Of a stretch of 64,000 nucleotides of DNA, positions 61,480-64,000 are shown in pieces; the stretch's first letter is position 1, and the number at the start of each line of letters is the position of its first letter. Origin of the DNA: Nymphaea colorata (Eukaryota > Streptophyta > Magnoliopsida > Nymphaeales > Nymphaeaceae); the NCBI RefSeq assembly GCF_008831285.2, contig NC_045143.1, positions 4,969,503 through 5,033,502 on the forward strand, written 5' to 3'. Under the pieces are notes generated by a model, which made no database searches, was not told the origin of the DNA, and saw only the letters and a list, made by a program, of their open reading frames with translations. The translations under genes and the position numbers were made by a program.

Positions 61480-64000
61480 CTATATATATATATATCAAAG
61501 GCTCATGCATCCACCTCAATAATTTGACTGCTCAAAACTTTCAAGTAGAAAGAGGTCAACTGTCATCAATGGTTCAATTAGTTTGTCTATTGGCATACAT
61601 AATCAATTAATTAATGGGTCCTACCAATAAGCTGAAACACATGTATAAATCATAATTGCTGCCAAAGTTCAACTTAGCAAACACCCAACAATAGAGAGAT
61701 CTAGAGAGAGGGGGGGCCAGGTTAGGAACCGTTATTGTTGGTGGGTGGGTCATGGGTGGTGCCCTTATTGTGACCCAGCAGACATAGACAGTACACTGCA
61801 TGGGCACGCCCACCCGCTGTGTTCCTTCAAGGGTCCCAGGTGATCCGAACCAAGTTTAAGTGTTCCCCTACTGCTCCTCATGGCCTTATCTGCCCCGTCT
61901 CTACCTGCAACTTTTTTTATACTTGGGCCACATGATCGGTTGATTGCCGCTTGATAAATATATATATATGGGCAACTCAGGAGACATCAACCCAGCAAAC
62001 AGCCCTGCTTTCAGTATATCTGGGAGTCTGCCTCCCATAAGTCTCTACCTGATGAATCTGATTGGTTTCTCCCGCTTTACTTTTGCTGTTAATTTCTTGC
62101 AGCCTTAGGACCTTTGGAGTATAATTGAGTTCTGCTTTGTGTTGGCACACGATAATGGTGGCCTGTTCGCCATATGTTTTGATCTCACATTATGCATGAG
62201 TCATGACCAGCAACAGTACTTGACGTAGGCTTACTGTGAGCCTCAGCTGCATAATTTCTCCATCTGTTATGTTGAATGATTGACGAAATCTTTCTCCTGC
62301 AGAAAAGATTAAGAATGATATGTTGTAGGCTGCAATAACTATGTAAGAATCGAAAGAATGGTAGTTGAGCAGTGACCTGCAGGTCATACTGTTGGTGGTA
62401 AGGATTTCAACCCCACTCTGCAACAAATGAGAAAACAAAAAAATCAATCAGAGTTTTCTGTTGAAGTCATCTCATAGATAATCTTTTCGTTTGCTCTCCT
62501 TGAAGATTGCCCAGGTACATCCTAGCATTTGATCACAGAGATCCATATTTTAGCAAGGAGCCCGTGTCCATCGTATAAGGTAAACCAGTAGTGCAGCCAA
62601 GTCTCTCCCGCAACCACAACCAAAATGGTTAATTGTTCTGTTCTCCCAGGAAAAAGAGTTGAAGAGAACACAACTTCAGCAGCATAGCTGGAACATTAAG
62701 GCCTATATTCTATGATAAAAAAGTTAATGAATTGTTTCTTCTGCTGCATTGAAGGCCAAACTTCGTTAATAGCAGTTCAGATTTTGAAGCCAACAATGCC
62801 ATGAAAAAACTTGTATACAAGTTCATAATTCTTTTTTGGAATACTATAGCCATTTTACATTTATGAGAAATTGCACATGCTGATGCTGGTCGGATTCTAG
62901 TGATTTTAGTTCCCAAAAGAACTAAATAAACCAGGCGCATGTGATTCAATTTATCCCGGGTGGGATGAATGTCCAATTGAAACCATGCCATCAAAAAGCA
63001 GGTGAAACACATAATGGCTAATTCACTGTTGGTTCTCAACGTCTCGTTCAAAACTTTCGATTGTTAGGGCAATTAGACTTGGTTGTGAAAACGATATTTG
63101 ATTGAGACCCTCGTCAATCCTTCGTTTTCTTACAAGTAGTTACTCATAGCTAGAACAAGAAGTCCAATGAGGAGTTTACTGCATGAAGAGCCACCTTACG
63201 TTCCAGCTGAGAGTTCCAAATTATGTGGCCACCGTCATATATGTCGATGAACTCAGATGGGAAGAGTTGGTTGTCTAGAGGTATCAACGACCTGCTGCTT
63301 TTTGATGAGAAGGTTGGCGATCTGCAGTTCCACAGAAAAACTAGATCTCATTGAGTTTAAAGACCTCTGGAAATCAACGCAGCAGATGATATTTTTCTCT
63401 GAACAGGCAATTATGGAGTCATCAATGTCCGTCACAAAATTGGTAGATGTGCTGCTAATCTCCATTAAATTTCTGATGTTGCTGACACAACAATCCACAT
63501 GTACATAGTTCACAGTACTCTTTAAGCAAGGGTTCAAATCTTCATGTATGAGAAGTAACATGGTTAGATATGGAAAGCAGTGGTTCGAAGTTAGCCTTTA
63601 CTGAATTCAGCTTAATGGGGTAGCATCTGGATTCGGATCTGTTCTCTTTAATCAGAATTCGGATTTGTCTAGCATAGGATATGACATGTATAATGTAGTC
63701 TGATTAGAGCTTCGTCGGATTTCATGAGCAGATATATCAGACTCGGATAAAGATTTCTTATGAAACTGTAACAAAACTGCATCTGATTACTAATCTGGAT
63801 CTGATTTGCTTGTTCCTGAACATATTTTTTCTCCTTAATGAGTAATCAGATATATCTGAACCATTTATGTCCAAACTTGAAACCTCAAATAGGTCATTGT
63901 AACTACCGGAAGAACCACTACCAGGCCGGGTCAATTTTGATAAGAATTAAAAGTAAGAACGTTCTTCCAGATTGAAAACCGGAACTTCCTTGGCTTTGGA

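Larger units (their letters stand above)
54779..64000. other. 9-kb region downstream of the P450 gene, no gene supported
   Basis: The first several hundred bases should include the P450 3' UTR; an AATAAA at 55438-55443 is one possible polyadenylation signal but is far from the stop. The rest has microsatellites and AT-rich DNA. The end (about 63600-63870) carries GATTCGGAT-type blocks resembling the interior of the elements at 35963-36972. Open frames on the minus strand at 59179-59708 and 62190-63561 show no domain I recognise. Confidence 0.5.

Noticed and set aside
62190-63561. Several minus-strand open frames at the right edge, considered as exons of an edge-truncated gene
   Set aside because: Frames have no recognisable motifs and do not join into a family I know. 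A short NRWRNYAAEA stretch loosely recalled QWRF proteins, but the rest did not support it.

Overview
This window is nuclear DNA from a flowering plant. The evidence is intron-rich genes with canonical GT-AG junctions, plant-only families (a brassinosteroid-type CYP90 P450, a GH35 beta-galactosidase with a C-terminal lectin domain, a cytosolic thioredoxin h, and a plastid Ycf36/DUF1230 protein), AT-rich intergenic DNA, many (TA)n and (CT)n microsatellites, and dense small non-autonomous transposons. I cannot name the species. Nothing suggests a grass-type GC-rich gene set.

Four complete genes can be rebuilt exon by exon with an unbroken reading frame. (1) Minus strand, 1049-6189: an 837-residue beta-galactosidase in 19 exons. 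(2) Minus strand, 22489-24045: a 118-residue thioredoxin h in 3 exons. (3) Minus strand, 28488-33655: a 269-residue chloroplast CGLD27-like (DUF1230/Ycf36) protein in 4 exons with one intron of about 4 kb. (4) Plus strand, 49142-54778: a 482-residue CYP90D-type P450 in 8 exons, one of whose introns appears to be GC-AG. The genes act in different places (cell wall, cytosol, plastid, ER hormone synthesis). They are ordinary plant neighbours, not a functional cluster.

The spaces between genes are mostly transposon debris. The 6.2-22.4 kb interval holds repeated copies of two related hAT-like MITE groups with CAGTGGCGGAGCCA-type ends, several with recognisable 8-bp target duplications. It also holds a perfect 34-bp inverted repeat, a 57-bp-arm foldback and a minus-strand tRNA-type SINE head. 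The 24-28.5 kb, 33.7-49.1 kb and 54.8-64 kb intervals hold further MITEs (including a pair of roughly 430-bp elements in inverted orientation and a family-B copy with a perfect 8-bp duplication), a second SINE-like head, and many microsatellites. I recognised no further protein-coding gene there.

I found no defence system, viral insertion, gene cluster or other clearly new system. The items most worth checking are the GC-AG intron, the MITE families and their link to TA microsatellites, the inverted element pair, and the SINE-like heads.
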